Of a stretch of 64,000 bases of DNA, positions 13,979 through 28,554 are shown piece after piece. Positions within the stretch are counted from its first letter, which is position 1. The number at the start of each line of letters is the position of its first letter. Under the pieces are notes generated by a model that was given only the letters and a program-made list of their open reading frames with translations, did no database searches and was not told the origin of the DNA. The stretch comes from Trichopria drosophilae. Its lineage: Eukaryota; Arthropoda; Insecta; Hymenoptera; Diapriidae. The DNA is taken from positions 87,560,501 to 87,624,500 of the forward strand of contig CM059582.1 in assembly GCA_030407085.1 (NCBI GenBank). The letters run 5' to 3'. Both the position numbers and the translations under genes were made by a program.

Positions 13979-16273
13979 TGCAACAAATCGCGAAGGAATC
14001 ATTGTTTAAATAATCATTATTTATAACGATTTCTGATATCTTGTGCAGAAAATTCTTTATAAAGATCAAATTTTGCATACTCTTTAAAAATACTGTTCGA
14101 AATAAGAAAATATGGTTTTGAAACAATTAGCGACGGAATCATTCTTTAAATAATCATCATTTATAACTATTGCAGTAAAATGCGTATAATTTGTACAGGA
14201 AATTCTTTATAATGTTGAAATTTTGCTGACACTTTAAAAATGCGGTTTGAAACAAGGAAAATATCGTTTTGAAACAATTCGCGAAGGAATCATTGTTTAA
14301 ATAATCATTATTTATAACGATTTCTGGTAACTTGGGTCAAAAATTCTTTATAAAGATCAAATTTTGCATACTCTTTAAGAATACTGTTCGAAATAAGAAA
14401 AATATCGTTTTGAAACAATTAGCGCCGGAATCATTATTTAACTAATCATTATTTCTAACTATTGCTGTAAAATGCGTATAAATTGTACAGGAAATTCTTT
14501 ATAAAGTTAAAATTTTGCATACTCCTTAAAAATACTGTTCGAAATAAGGAAGATATCGTTTTGGAACAATTAGCGACGGAATCATTGTTTAAATAATCAT
14601 TATTTATAACTATTGCTGTAAAATGCGTATAATCTGCGCAGGAAATGCTTTAAATAGTACAAATTTTGCATACACTTTAACAATGCTGTTTGAAACAAGA
14701 AAAATATGGTTTTGAAACAATTAGCGACGGAATCATTGTTTAAATAATCATCCTTTATGACTATTGCTGTAAAATGCATATAATTTGTACAGGAAATTCT
14801 TTATAATGTTGAAATTTTGCTGACTCGTTAAAAATGCTGTTTGAAACAAGGAAAATATCGTTTTGAAACAATTCGCGACGGAATCATTGTTTAAATAACC
14901 ATTATTTATAACGATGACTGTTAAGTTGTGTAGGAAATTCTTTATAAAGATCAAATTTTGCATACTCTTTAAAAATACTGTTCGAAATAAGAAAAATATG
15001 GTTTTGAAACAATTAGCGACGGAATCATTGTTTAAATAATCATCATTTATAACTATTGCTGTAAAATGCGTGTAATTTGTACAGGAAATTCTTTATAAAG
15101 TTGAAATTTTGCTGACTCTTTAAAAATGCGATTTGAAACAAGGAAAATATCGTTTTTCAACCAATCGCGCCGGAATCATTGTTTAAATAATCATTATTTA
15201 TAACGATTTCTGATAACTTGTGTACGAAATTCTTTCTATATTCTTTCAATTTTTTAATACAGTTCAAAAATACTGTTTGAAATAAGGAAAATATCGTTTT
15301 GGAACAATGAGCGACGGAATCATTGTTTAAATAATCATTATTTATAACTATTGCTGTAAAATGGATATAATCCGTGCAGGAAATGTTTTAAAAAGTTCAA
15401 AGTTTGAATACACTATAAAAATACTGTTTGAAATAAAAAAAATATGGTTTTGAAACATTTAGCAATGGAATCATTGTTTAAATAAACATTATTTATAACT
15501 ACTGCTGTAAAATGCGTATATTTTGTACAGGAAATTCTTTATAATGTTGAAATTTTGCTGACTCGTTAAAAATGCTGTTTGAAACAAGGAAAATATCGTT
15601 TTGAAACAATTAGCGATGGATCATTGTTCCAATAATCATTATTTATAACTATCGCAGTAAAATGGGTATAATCCGTGCAGGAAATGCTATAAAAAGTTGA
15701 AATTTGGCTGGCTCTTTAGAAATGCTGTTTGAAATAAGGAAAATGATGTTTTGAAACAATTTGCCACGGAATCATTGTTTAAATAATCATTATTTATAAC
15801 GATTTCTGGTAAGTTGTGTAGGAAATTCTTTATAAAGATCAAATTTTGCATACTCTTTAAAAATATTGTTTGAAATAAGGAAAATATCGTTTTGAAACAA
15901 TTAGCGCCGGAATCATTATTTAACTAATCATTATTTCTAACTATTGCTGTAAAATGCGTATAAATTGTACAGGAAATTCTTTATAAAGTTAAAATTTTGC
16001 ATACTCCTTAAAAATACTGTTCGAAATAAGGAAGATATCGTTTTGGAACAATTAGCGACGGAATCATTGTTTAAATAATCATTATTTTAACTATTGCTGT
16101 AAAATGCGTATAATCTGCGCAGGAAATGCTTTAAATAGTACAAATTTTGCATACACTTTAAAAATGCTGTTTGAAACAAGAAAAATATGGTTTTGAAACA
16201 ATTAGCGACGGAATCATTGTTTAAATAATCATCATTTATGACTATTGCTGTAAAATGCATATAATTTGTACAG

Positions 16274-18832
16274 GAAATTCTTTATAATGTTGAAATTTTG
16301 CTGACTCGTTAAAAATGCTGTTTGAAACAAGGAAAATATCGTTTTGAAACAATTAGCGATGGATCATTGTTCCAATAATCATTATTTATAACTATCGCAG
16401 TAAAATGGGTATAATCCGTGCAGGAAATTCTTTATAAAGTTGAAATTTGGCTGGCTCTTTAGAAATGCTGTTTGAAATAAGGAAAATGATGTTTTGAAAC
16501 AATTTGCCACGGAATCATTGTTTAAATAATCATTATTTATAACGATTTCTGGTAAGTTGTGTAGGAAATTCTTTATAAAGATCAAATTTTGCATACTCTT
16601 TAAAAATATTGTTTGAAATAAGGAAAATATCGTTTTGAAACAATTAGCGCCGGAATCATTATTTAACTAATCATTATTTCTAACTATTGCTGTAAAATGC
16701 GTATAAATTGTACAGGAAATTCTTTATAAAGTTAAAATTTTGCATACTCCTTAAAAATAATGTTCGAAATAAGGAAGATATCGTTTTGGAACAATTTGCC
16801 TCGGAATCATTGTTTAAATAATCATTATTTATAACGATTTCTGGTAAGTTGTGTAGGAAATTCTTTATAAAGATCAAATTTTGCATACTCTTTAAAAATA
16901 TTGTTTGAAACAAGGAAAATATCGTTTTGAAACAATTCGCGACGGAATCATTGTTTAAATAATCATTATTTATAACGATTTCTGATAACTTGTGAATGAA
17001 ATTCTTTCTATATTCTTTCAATTTTTTAATACACTTCAAAAATACTGTTTGAAATAAGGAAAATATCGTTTTGGAACAATGAGCGACGGAATCATTGTTT
17101 AAATAATCATCATTTATAACTATTGCAGTAAAATGCGTGTAATCCGCGCAGCAAATGCTTTAAATAGTTCAAATTTTGCATACACTTTAAAAATGCTGTT
17201 TGAAACAAGGAAAATATCGTTTTTCAACCAATCGCGATGGAATCATTGTTTAAATAATCATTATTTATAACGATTTCTGGTAACTTGTGTAGAAAATTCT
17301 TTATAAAGATCAAATTTTCCATACACTTTAAAAATGCTGTTTGAAACAAAGAAAATATCGTTTTGCAACAAATCGCGAAAGAATCATTGTTTAAATAATT
17401 ATTATTTATAACGATTTCTGATAACTTGTGAAGGAAATTCTTTCTATATTCTTTCAATGTTTTAATACACTTCAAAAATACTGTTTGAAATAAGGAAAAT
17501 ATCGTTTTGGAACAATGAGCGACGGAATCATTGTTTAAATAATTATTCTTTATAACTATTGCTGTAAAATGGATATAATCCGTGCAGGAAATGTTTTAAA
17601 AAGTTCAAAGTTTGAATACACTATAAAAATACTGTTTGAAATAAAAAAAATATGGTTTTGAAACATTTAGCAATGGAATAATTGTTTAAATAAACATTAT
17701 TTATAACTACTGCTGTAAAATGCGTATATTTTGTACAGGAAATTCTTTATAATGTTGAAATTTTGCTGACTCGTTAAAAATGCTGTTTGAAACAAGGAAA
17801 ATATCGTTTTGAAACAATTAGCGATGGATCATTGTTCCAATAATCATTATTTATAACTATCGCAGTAAAATGGGTATAATCCGTGCAGGAAATGCTATAA
17901 AAAGTTGAAATTTGGCTGGCTCTTTAGAAATGCTGTTTGAAATAAGGAAAATGATGTTTTGAAACAATTTGCCACGGAATCATTGTTTAAATAATCATTA
18001 TTTATAACGATTTCTGGTAAGTTGTGTAAGAAATTCTTTATAAAGATCAAATTTTGCATACTCTTTAAAAATATTGTTTGAAATAAGGAAAATATCGTTT
18101 TGAAACAATTAGCGCCGGAATCATTATTTAACTAATCATTATTTCTAACTATTGCTGTAAAATGCGTATAAATTGTACAGGAAATTCTTTATAAAGTTAA
18201 AATTTTGCATACTCCTTAAAAATACTGTTCGAAATAAGGAAAATATCGTTTTGAAACAATTAGCGACGGAATCATTGTTTAAATAATCATTATTTATAAC
18301 TATTGCTGTAAAATGCGTATACCGCGCAGGAAATTCTTTATAAAGATCAAATTTTGCATACACTTTAAAAATGCTGTTTGAAACAAGGAAAATATCGTTT
18401 TGCAACAAATCGCGAAGGAATCATTGTTTAAATAATCATTATTTATAACGATTTCTGATATCTTGTGCAGAAAATTCTTTATAAAGATCAAATTTTGCAT
18501 ACTCTTTAAAAATACTGTTCGAAATAAGAAAATATGGTTTTGAAACAATTAGCGACGGAATCATTCTTTAAATAATCATCATTTATAACTATTGCAGTAA
18601 AATGCGTATAATTTGTACAGGAAATTCTTTATAATGTTGAAATTTTGCTGACACTTTAAAAATGCGGTTTGAAACAAGGAAAATATCGTTTTGAAACAAT
18701 TCGCGAAGGAATCATTGTTTAAATAATCATTATTTATAACGATTTCTGGTAACTTGGGTCAAAAATTCTTTATAAAGATCAAATTTTGCATACCCTTTAA
18801 AAATACTGTTCGAAATAAGAAAAATATCGTTT
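16274..18832. repeat. 2.56-kb block, copy 2
   Basis: Second copy of the block at 11420-13978, offset 4854 bp, with very few single-base differences. Its right edge runs directly into the 3-kb block copy at 18.2-21.2 kb, so two families of large duplications overlap here. Confidence 0.85.
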
Positions 18833-21210
18833 TGGAACAATGAGCGACGGAATCATTGTTTAAATAATCATTATTTATAACGATTTCTGATATCTTGTGC
18901 AGAAAATTCTTTATGAAGATCAAATTTTGCATACTCTTTAAGAATACTGTTCGAAATAAGAAAAATATCGTTTTGGAACAATGCGCCACGGAATCATTGT
19001 TTAAATAATCATTATTTATAACTATTGCTGTAAAATGCGTATAAATTGTACAGGAAATTCTTTATAAAGTTGAAATTTTGCATACTCCTTAAAAATACTG
19101 TTCGAAATAAGGAAGATATCGTTTTGGAACAATTAGCGGCGGAATCATTGTTTAAATAATCATTATTTATAACTATTGCTGTAAAATGCGTATAATCCGC
19201 GCAGGAAATGCTTTAAATAGTTCAAATTTTGCATACACTTTAAAAATGCTGTTTGAAACAAGGAAAATATCGTTTTGAAACAATTAGCGATGGATCATTG
19301 TTTCAATAATCATTATTTATGACTATTGCAGTAAAATGGGTATAATCTGTGCAGGAAATGCTATAAAAAGTTGAAATTTGGCTGGCTCTTTAAAAATGCT
19401 GTTTGAAATAAGGAAAATAATGTTTTGAAACAATTTGCAACGGAATCATTGTTTAAATAATCATTATTTATAACGATTTCTGGTAAGTTGTGTAGGAAAT
19501 TTTTTATAAAGATCAAATTTTGCATACTCTTTAAAAATATTGTTTGAAATAAGGAAAATATCGTTTTGAAACAATTAGCGACGGAATCATTGTTTAACTA
19601 ATCATTATTTATAACTATTGCTGTAAAATGCGTATAACTTGTACAGGAAATTCTTTATAAAGTTGAAATTTTGCATACTCCTTAAAAATACTGTTCGAAA
19701 TAAGGAAGACATCGTTGTGGAACAATTAGCGACGGAATCATTGTTTAAATAATCATTATTTATAACTATTGCTGTAAAATGCGTATACCGCGCAGGAAAT
19801 GCTTTAAATAGTTCAAATTTTGCATACTCTTTAATAATACTGTTTGAAATAAGGAAAATATCGTTTTGAAACTATTAGCGACGGAATCATTGTTTAAATA
19901 ATTATTCTTTATAACTATTGCTGTAAAATGAGTATAATCCATGCAGGAAATGCTTTAAAAATTTCAATGTTTGCATACACTTTAAAAATACTGTTTGAAA
20001 TAAAAAAAATATGGTTTTGAAACATTTAGCAATGGAATCATTGTTTAAATAATCATTATTTATAACTACTGCTGTAAAATGCGTATAATTTGTACAGGAA
20101 ATTCTTTATAATGTTGAAATTTTGCTGACTCGTTAAGAATGCTGTTTGAAACAAGGAAAATATCGTTTTGAAACAATTCGCGACGGAATCATTGTTTAAA
20201 TAACCATTATTTATAACGATGACTGTTAAGTTGTGTAGGAAATTCTTTATAAAGATCAAATTTTGCATACTCTTTAAAAATACTGTTCGAAATAAGAAAA
20301 ATATGGTTTTGAAACAATTAGCGACGGAATCATTGTTTAAATAATCATCATTTATAACTATTGCTGTAAAATGCCTATAATTTGTACTGGAAATTCTTTA
20401 TAAAGTTGAAATTTTTGTGACTCTTTAAAAATGCGGTTTGAAACAAGGAAAATATCGTTTTGAAACAATTAGCGACGGAATCATTGTTTAAATAATCATT
20501 ATTTATAACTATTGCTGTAAAATGCGTATAATCTGCGCAGGAAATGCTTTAAATAGTTCAAATTTTCATACACTTTAAAAATGCTGTTTGAAACAAGGAA
20601 AATATCGTTTTGCAACAAATCGCGAAGGAATCATGGTTTAAATAATCATTATTTATAACGATTTCTAGTAACTTGTGTAGAAAATTCTTTATAAAGATCA
20701 AATTTTGCATACACTTTAAAAATACTGTTTGAAACAAGAAAAATATCGTTTTGCAACAAATCGCGAAGGAATCATTGTTTAAATAATCATTATCTATAAC
20801 GATTTCTGATATTTTGTGCAGAAAATTCTTTATGAAGATCAAATTTTGCATACTCTTTAAAAATACTGTTCGAAATAAGAAAAATATCGTTTTGGAACAA
20901 TGAGCCACGGAATCATTGTTTAAATAATCATTATTTATAACTATTGCTGTGAAATGCGTATAATCCGCGCAGGAAATGCTTTAAATAGTTCAAATTTTGC
21001 ATACACTTTAAAAATGCTGTTTGAAACAAGGAAAATATCGTTTTGAAACAATTAGCGATGGATCATTGTTCCAATAATCATTATTTATAACTATCGCAGT
21101 AAAATGGGTATAATCCGTGCAGGAAATGCTATAAAAAGTTGAAATTTGGCTGGCTCTTTAGAAATGCTGTTTGAAATAAGGAAAATGATGTTTTGAAAGA
21201 ATTTGCCACG
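18230..21210. repeat. 3.0-kb block, copy 2 of 3
   Basis: Copy of 7500-10490 at +10726 bp. It breaks near 21236, where the monomer switches to the TAACTTGTGTAGAAAATTC type followed by the 1465-bp unit, while copy 1 continues differently. Confidence 0.85.
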
Positions 21211-22984
21211 GAATCATTGTTTAAATAATCATTATTTATAACGATTTCTGGTAACTTGTGTAGAAAATTCTTTATAAAGATCAAATTTTCCATACACTTT
21301 AAAAATGCTGTTTGAAACAAAGAAAATATCGTTTTGCAACAAATCGCGAAAGAATCATTGTTTAAATAATTATTATTTATAACGATTTCTGATAACTTGT
21401 GAAGGAAATTCTTTCTATATTCTTTCAATGTTTTAATACACTTCAAAAATACTGTTTGAAATAAGGAAAATATCGTTTTGGAACAATGAGCGACGGAATC
21501 ATTGTTTAAATAATTATTCTTTATAACTATTGCTGTAAAATGGATATAATCCGTGCAGGAAATGTTTTAAAAAGTTCAAAGTTTGAATACACTATAAAAA
21601 TACTGTTTGAAATAAAAAAAATATGGTTTTGAAACATTTAGCAATGGAATCATTGTTTAAATAAACATTATTTATAACTACTGCTGTAAAATGCGTATAT
21701 TTTGTACAGGAAATTCTTTATAATGTTGAAATTTTGCTGACTCGTTAAAAATGCTGTTTGAAACAAGGAAAATATCGTTTTGAAACAATTAGCGATGGAT
21801 CATTGTTCCAATAATCATTATTTATAACTATCGCAGTAAAATGGGTATAATCCGTGCAGGAAATGCTATAAAAAGTTGAAATTTGGCTGGCTCTTTAGAA
21901 ATGCTGTTTGAAATAAGGAAAATGATGTTTTGAAACAATTTGCCACGGAATCATTGTTTAAATAATCATTATTTATAACGATTTCTGGTAAGTTGTGTAG
22001 GAAATTCTTTATAAAGATCAAATTTTGCATACTCTTTAAAAATATTGTTTGAAATAAGGAAAATATCGTTTTGAAACAATTAGCGCCGGAATCATTATTT
22101 AACTAATCATTATTTCTAACTATTGCTGTAAAATGCGTATAAATTGTACAGGAAATTCTTTATAAAGTTAAAATTTTGCATACTCCTTAAAAATACTGTT
22201 CGAAATAAGGAAGATATCGTTTTGGAACAATTAGCGACGGAATCATTGTTTAAATAATCATTATTTATAACTATTGCTGTAAAATGCGTATAATCTGGGC
22301 AGGAAATGCTTTAAATAGTACAAATTTTGCATACACTTTAAAAATGCTGTTTGAAACAAGAAAAATATGGTTTTGAAACAATTAGCGACGGAATCATTGT
22401 TTAAATAATCATCATTTATGACTATTGCTGTAAAATGCATATAATTTGTACAGGAAATTCTTTATAATGTTGAAATTTTGCTGACTCGTTAAAAATGCTG
22501 TTTGAAACAAGGAAAATATCGTTTTGAAACAATTCGCGACGGAATCATTGTTTAAATAACCATTATTTATAACGATGACTGTTAAGTTGTGTAGGAAATT
22601 CTTTATAAAGATCAAATTTTGCATACTCTTTAAAAATACTGTTCGAAATAAGAAAAATATGGTTTTTGAAACAATTAGCGACGGAATCATTGTTTAAATA
22701 ATCATCATTTATAACTATTGCTGTAAAATGCGTGTAATTTGTACAGGAAATTCTTTATAAAGTTGAAATTTTGCTGACTCTTTAAAAATGCGATTTGAAA
22801 CAAGGAAAATATCGTTTTTCAACCAATCGCGCCGGAATCATTGTTTAAATAATCATTATTTATAACGATTTCTGATAACTTGTGTACGAAAATTCTTTCT
22901 ATATTCTTTCAATTTTTTAATACAGTTCAAAAATACTGTTTGAAATAAGGAAAATATCGTTTTGGAACAATGAGCGACGGAATC

Positions 22985-24912
22985 ATTGTTTAAATAATCA
23001 TTATTTATAACTATTGCTGTAAAATGCGTATACCGCGCAGGAAATTCTTTATAAAGATCAAATTTTGCATACACTTTAAAAATGCTGTTTGAAACAAGGA
23101 AAATATCGTTTTGCAACAAATCGCGAAGGAATCATTGTTTAAATAATCATTATTTATAACGATTTCTGATATCTTGTGCAGAAAATTCTTTATAAAGATC
23201 AAATTTTGCATACTCTTTAAAAATACTGTTCGAAATAAGAAAAATATGGTTTTGAAACAATTAGCGACGGAATCATTCTTTAAATAATCATCATTTATAA
23301 CTATTGCAGTAAAATGCGTATAATTTGTACAGGAAATTCTTTATAAAGTTGAAATTTTGCTGACACTTTAAAAATGCGGTTTGAAACAAGGAAAATATCG
23401 TTTTGAAACAATTCGCGAAGGAATCATTGTTTAAATAATCATTATTTATAACGATTTTCTGGTAACTTGGGTCAAAAATTCTTTATAAAGATCAAATTTT
23501 GCATACCCTTTAAAAATACTGTTCGAAATAAGAAAAATATCGTTTTGGAACAATGAGCGACGGAATCATTGTTTAAATAATCATTATTTATAACGATTTC
23601 TGATATCTTGTGCAGAAAATTCTTTATGAAGATCAAATTTTGCATACTCTTTAAGAATACTGTTCGAAATAAGAAAAATATCGTTTTGGAACAATGCGCC
23701 ACGGAATCATTGTTTAAATAATCATTATTTATAACTATTGCTGTAAAATGCGTATAAACCGCTCAGGAAATGCTTAAAATAGTTCAAATTTTGCATACAC
23801 TTTAAAAATGCTGTTTGAAACAAAGAAAATATCGTTTTGCAACAAATCGCGAAGGAATCATTGTTTAAATAATCATTATTTATAACGATTTCTGGTAACT
23901 TGTATAGAAAATTCTTTATAAACATCAAATTTTGCATACACTTTAAAAATGCTGTTTAAAACAAGGAAAATATCGTTTTTCAACCAATCGCGACGGAATC
24001 ATTGTTTAAATAATCATTATTTATAACGATTTCTGATAACTTTTGCAGGAAATTCTTTCTATATTCTTTTAATTTTTTAATACACTTCAAAAATACTGTT
24101 TGAAATAAGGAAAATATCGTTTTGAAACAATTAGCGACGGAATCATTGTTTAAATAATCATTATTTATAACTATTGCTGTAAAATGCGTATACCGCGCAG
24201 GAAATTCTTTATAAAGATCAAATTTTGCATACACTTTAAAAATGCTGTTTGAAACAAGGAAAATATCGTTTTGCAACAAATCGCGAAGGAATCATTGTTT
24301 AAATAATCATTATTTATAACGATTTCTGATATCTTGTGCAGAAAATTCTTTATAAAGATCAAATTTTGCATACTCTTTAAAAATACTGTTCGAAATAAGA
24401 AAAATATGGTTTTGAAACAATTAGCGACGGAATCATTCTTTAAATAATCATCATTTATAACTATTGCAGTAAAATGCGTATAATTTGTACAGGAAATTCT
24501 TTATAAAGTTGAAATTTTGCTGACACTTTAAAAATGCGGTTTGAAACAAGGAAAATATCGTTTTGAAACAATTCGCGAAGGAATCATTGTTTAAATAATC
24601 ATTATTTATAACGATTTCTGGTAACTTGGGTCAAAAATTCTTTATAAAGATCAAATTTTGCATACCCTTTAAAAATACTGTTCGAAATAAGAAAAATATC
24701 GTTTTGGAACAATGAGCGACGGAATCATTGTTTAAATAATCATTATTTATAACGATTTCTGATATCTTGTGCAGAAAATTCTTTATGAAGATCAAATTTT
24801 GCATACTCTTTAAGAATACTGTTCGAAATAAGAAAAATATCGTTTTGGAACAATGCGCCACGGAATCATTGTTTAAATAATCATTATTTATAACTATTGC
24901 TGTAAAATGCGT
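22985..24912. repeat. 1159-bp higher-order repeat, second cluster (about 1.7 copies)
   Basis: Same eight-monomer unit as the clusters near 7 and 29 kb. 23011-23937 recurs from 24171 with an offset of 1159-1160; the one-base difference is an extra T at about 23455. Copy identity ends near 24912, where ATAAATTGTACAGG replaces ATAAACCGCTCAGG. Confidence 0.85.
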
Positions 24913-27070
24913 ATAAATTGTACAGGAAATTCTTTATAAAGTTGAAATTTTGCATACTCCTTAAAAATACTGTTCGAAATAAGGAAGATATCGTTTTGGA
25001 ACAATTAGCGGCGGAATCATTGTTTAAATAATCATTATTTATAACTATTGCTGTAAAATGCGTATAAATTGTACAGGAAATTCTTTATAAAGTTGAAATT
25101 TTGCATACACATTAAAAATGCTGTTTGAAACAAGGAAAATATCGTTTTGAAACAATTAGCGATGGATCATTGTTTCAATAATCATTATTTATGACTATTG
25201 CAGTAAAATGGGTATAATCTGTGCAGGAAATGCTATAAAAAGTTGAAATTTGGCTGGCTCTTTAAAAATGCTGTTTGAAATAAGGAAAATAATGTTTTGA
25301 AACAATTTGCAACGGAATCATTGTTTAAATAATCATTATTTATAACGATTTCTGGTAAGTTGTGTAGGAAATTTTTTATAAAGATCAAATTTTGCATACT
25401 CTTTAAATATTGTTTGAAATAAGGAAAATATCGTTTTGAAACAATTAGCGACGGAATCATTGTTTAACTAATCATTATTTATAACTATTGCTGTAAAATG
25501 CGTATAACTTGTACAGGAAATTCTTTATAAAGTTGAAATTTTGCATACTCCTTAAAAATACTGTTCGAAATAAGGAAGACATCGTTGTGGAACAATTAGC
25601 GACGGAATCATTGTTTAAATAATCATTATTTATAACTATTGCTGTAAAATGCGTATACCGCGCAGGAAATGCTTTAAATAGTTCAAATTTTGCATACTCT
25701 TTAAAAATACTGTTTGAAATAAGGAAAATATCGTTTTGAAACTATTAGCGACGGAATCATTGTTTAAATAATTATTCTTTATAACTATTGCTGTAAAATG
25801 AGTATAATCCATGCAGGAAATGCTTTAAAAATTTCAATGTTTGCATACACTTTAAAAATACTGTTTGAAATAAAAAAAATATGGTTTTGAAACATTTAGC
25901 AATGGAATCATTGTTTAAATGATCATTATTTATAATTACTACTGTAAAATGCGTATAATTTGTATAGGAAATTCGTTATAATGCTGAAATTTTGCTGACT
26001 CGTTAATAATGCTGTTTGAAACAAGGAAAAATATCGTTTTGAAACAATTCGCGACGGAATCATTGTTTAAATAACCATTATTTATAACGATGACTGTTAA
26101 GTTGTGTAGGAAATTCTTTATAAAGATCAAATTTTGCATACTCTTTAAAAATACTGTTCGAAATAAGAAAAATATGGTTTTGAAACAATTAGCGACGGAA
26201 TCATTGTTTAAATAATCATCATTTATAACTATTGCTGTAAAATGCCTATAATTTGTACTGGAAATTCTTTATAAAGTTGAAATTTTGGTGACTCTTTAAA
26301 AATGCGGTTTGAAACAAGGAAAATATCGTTTTGAAACAATTAGCGACGGAATCATTGTTTAAATAATCATTATTTATAACTATTGCTGTAAAATGCGTAT
26401 AATCTGCGCAGGAAATGCTTTAAATAGTTCAAATTTTCATACACTTTAAAAATGCTGTTTGAAACAAGGAAAATATCGTTTTGCAACAAATCGCGAAGGA
26501 ATCATGGTTTAAATAATCATTATTTATAACGATTTCTAGTAACTTGTGTAGAAAATTCTTTATAAAGATCAAATTTTGCATACACTTTAAAAATACTGTT
26601 TGAAACAAGAAAAATATCGTTTTGCAACAAATCGCGAAGGAATCATTGTTTAAATAATCATTATCTATAACGATTTCTGATATTTTGTGCAGAAAATTCT
26701 TTATGAAGATCAAATTTTGCATACTCTTTAAAAATACTGTTCGAAATAAGAAAAATATCGTTTTGGAACAATGAGCCACGGAATCATTGTTTAAATAATC
26801 ATTATTTATAACTATTGCTGTGAAATGCGTATAATCCGCGCAGGAAATGCTTTAAATAGTTCAAATTTTGCATACACTTTAAAAATGCTGTTTGAAACAA
26901 GGAAAATATCGTTTTGAAACAATTAGCGATGGATCATTGTTCCAATAATCATTATTTATAACTATCGCAGTAAAATGGGTATAATCCGTGCAGGAAATGC
27001 TATAAAAAGTTGAAATTTGGCTGGCTCTTTAGAAATGCTGTTTGAAATAAGGAAAATGATGTTTTGAAAC
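24100..27070. repeat. 3.0-kb block, copy 3 of 3
   Basis: Copy of 18230-21210 at about +5871 bp and of the 7.5-kb copy at about +16597 bp. Relative to the others it carries extra private changes around 25920-26040 (GATCATTATTTATAATTAC, GAAAAATATCG), so it has evolved independently since duplication. Confidence 0.85.
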
Positions 27071-28554
27071 AATTTGCCACGGAATCATTGTTTAAATAAT
27101 CATTATTTATAACGATTTCTGGTAAGTTGTGTAGGAAATTCTTTATAAAGATCAAATTTTGCATACTCTTTAAAAATATTGTTTGAAATAAGGAAAATAT
27201 CGTTTTGAAACAATTAGCGACGGAATCAATATTTAACTAATCATTATTTCTAACTATTGCTGTAAAATGCGTATAAATTGTACAGGAAATTCTTTATAAA
27301 GTTAAAATTTTGCATACTCCTTAAAAATAATGTTCGAAATAAGGAAGATATCGTTTTGGAACAATTTGCCACGGAATCATTGTTTAAATAATCATTATTT
27401 ATAACGATTTCTGGTAAGTTGTGTAGGAAATTCTTTATAAAGATCAAATTTTGCATACTCTTTAAAAATATTGTTTGAAACAAGGAAAATATCGTTTTGA
27501 AACAATTCGCGACGGAATCATTGTTTAAATAATCATTATTTATAACGATTTCTGGTAAGTTGTGTAGGAAATTCTTTATAAAGTTCAAATTTTGCATACT
27601 CTTTAAAAATATTGTTTGAAATAAGGAAAATATCGTTTTGAAACAATTAGCGCCGGAATCATTATTTAACTAATCATTATTTCTAACTATTGCTGTAAAA
27701 TGCGTATAAATTGTACAGGAAATTCTTTATAAAGTTAAAATTTTGCATACTCCTTAAAAATACTGTTCGAAATAAGGAAGATATCGTTTTGGAACAATTA
27801 GCGACGGAATCATTGTTTAAATAATCATTATTTATAACTATTGCTGTAAAATGCGTATAATCTGCGCAGGAAATGCTTTAAATAGTACAAATTTTGCATA
27901 CACTTTAAAAATGCTGTTTGAAACAAGAAAAATATGGTTTTGAAACAATTAGCGACGGAATCATTGTTTAAATAATCATCATTTATGACTATTGCTGTAA
28001 AATGCATATAATTTGTACAGGAAATTCTTTATAATGTTGAAATTTTGCTGACTCGTTAAAAATGCTGTTTGAAACAAGGAAAATATCGTTTTGAAACAAT
28101 TCGCGACGGAATCATTGTTTAAATAACCATTATTTATAACGATGACTGTTAAGTTGTGTAGGAAATTCTTTATAAAGATCAAATTTTGCATACTCTTTAA
28201 AAATACTGTTCGAAATAAGAAAAATATGGTTTTGAAACAATTAGCGACGGAATCATTGTTTAAATAATCATCATTTATAACTATTGCTGTAAAATGCGTG
28301 TAATTTGTACAGGAAATTCTTTATAAAGTTGAAATTTTGCTGACTCTTTAAAAATGCGATTTGAAACAAGGAAAATATCGTTTTTCAACCAATCGCGCCG
28401 GAATCATTGTTTAAATAATCATTATTTATAACGATTTCTGATAACTTGTGTACGAAATTCTTTCTATATTCTTTCAATTTTTTAATACAGTTCAAAAATA
28501 CTGTTTGAAATAAGGAAAATATCGTTTTGGAACAATGAGCGACGGAATCATTGT

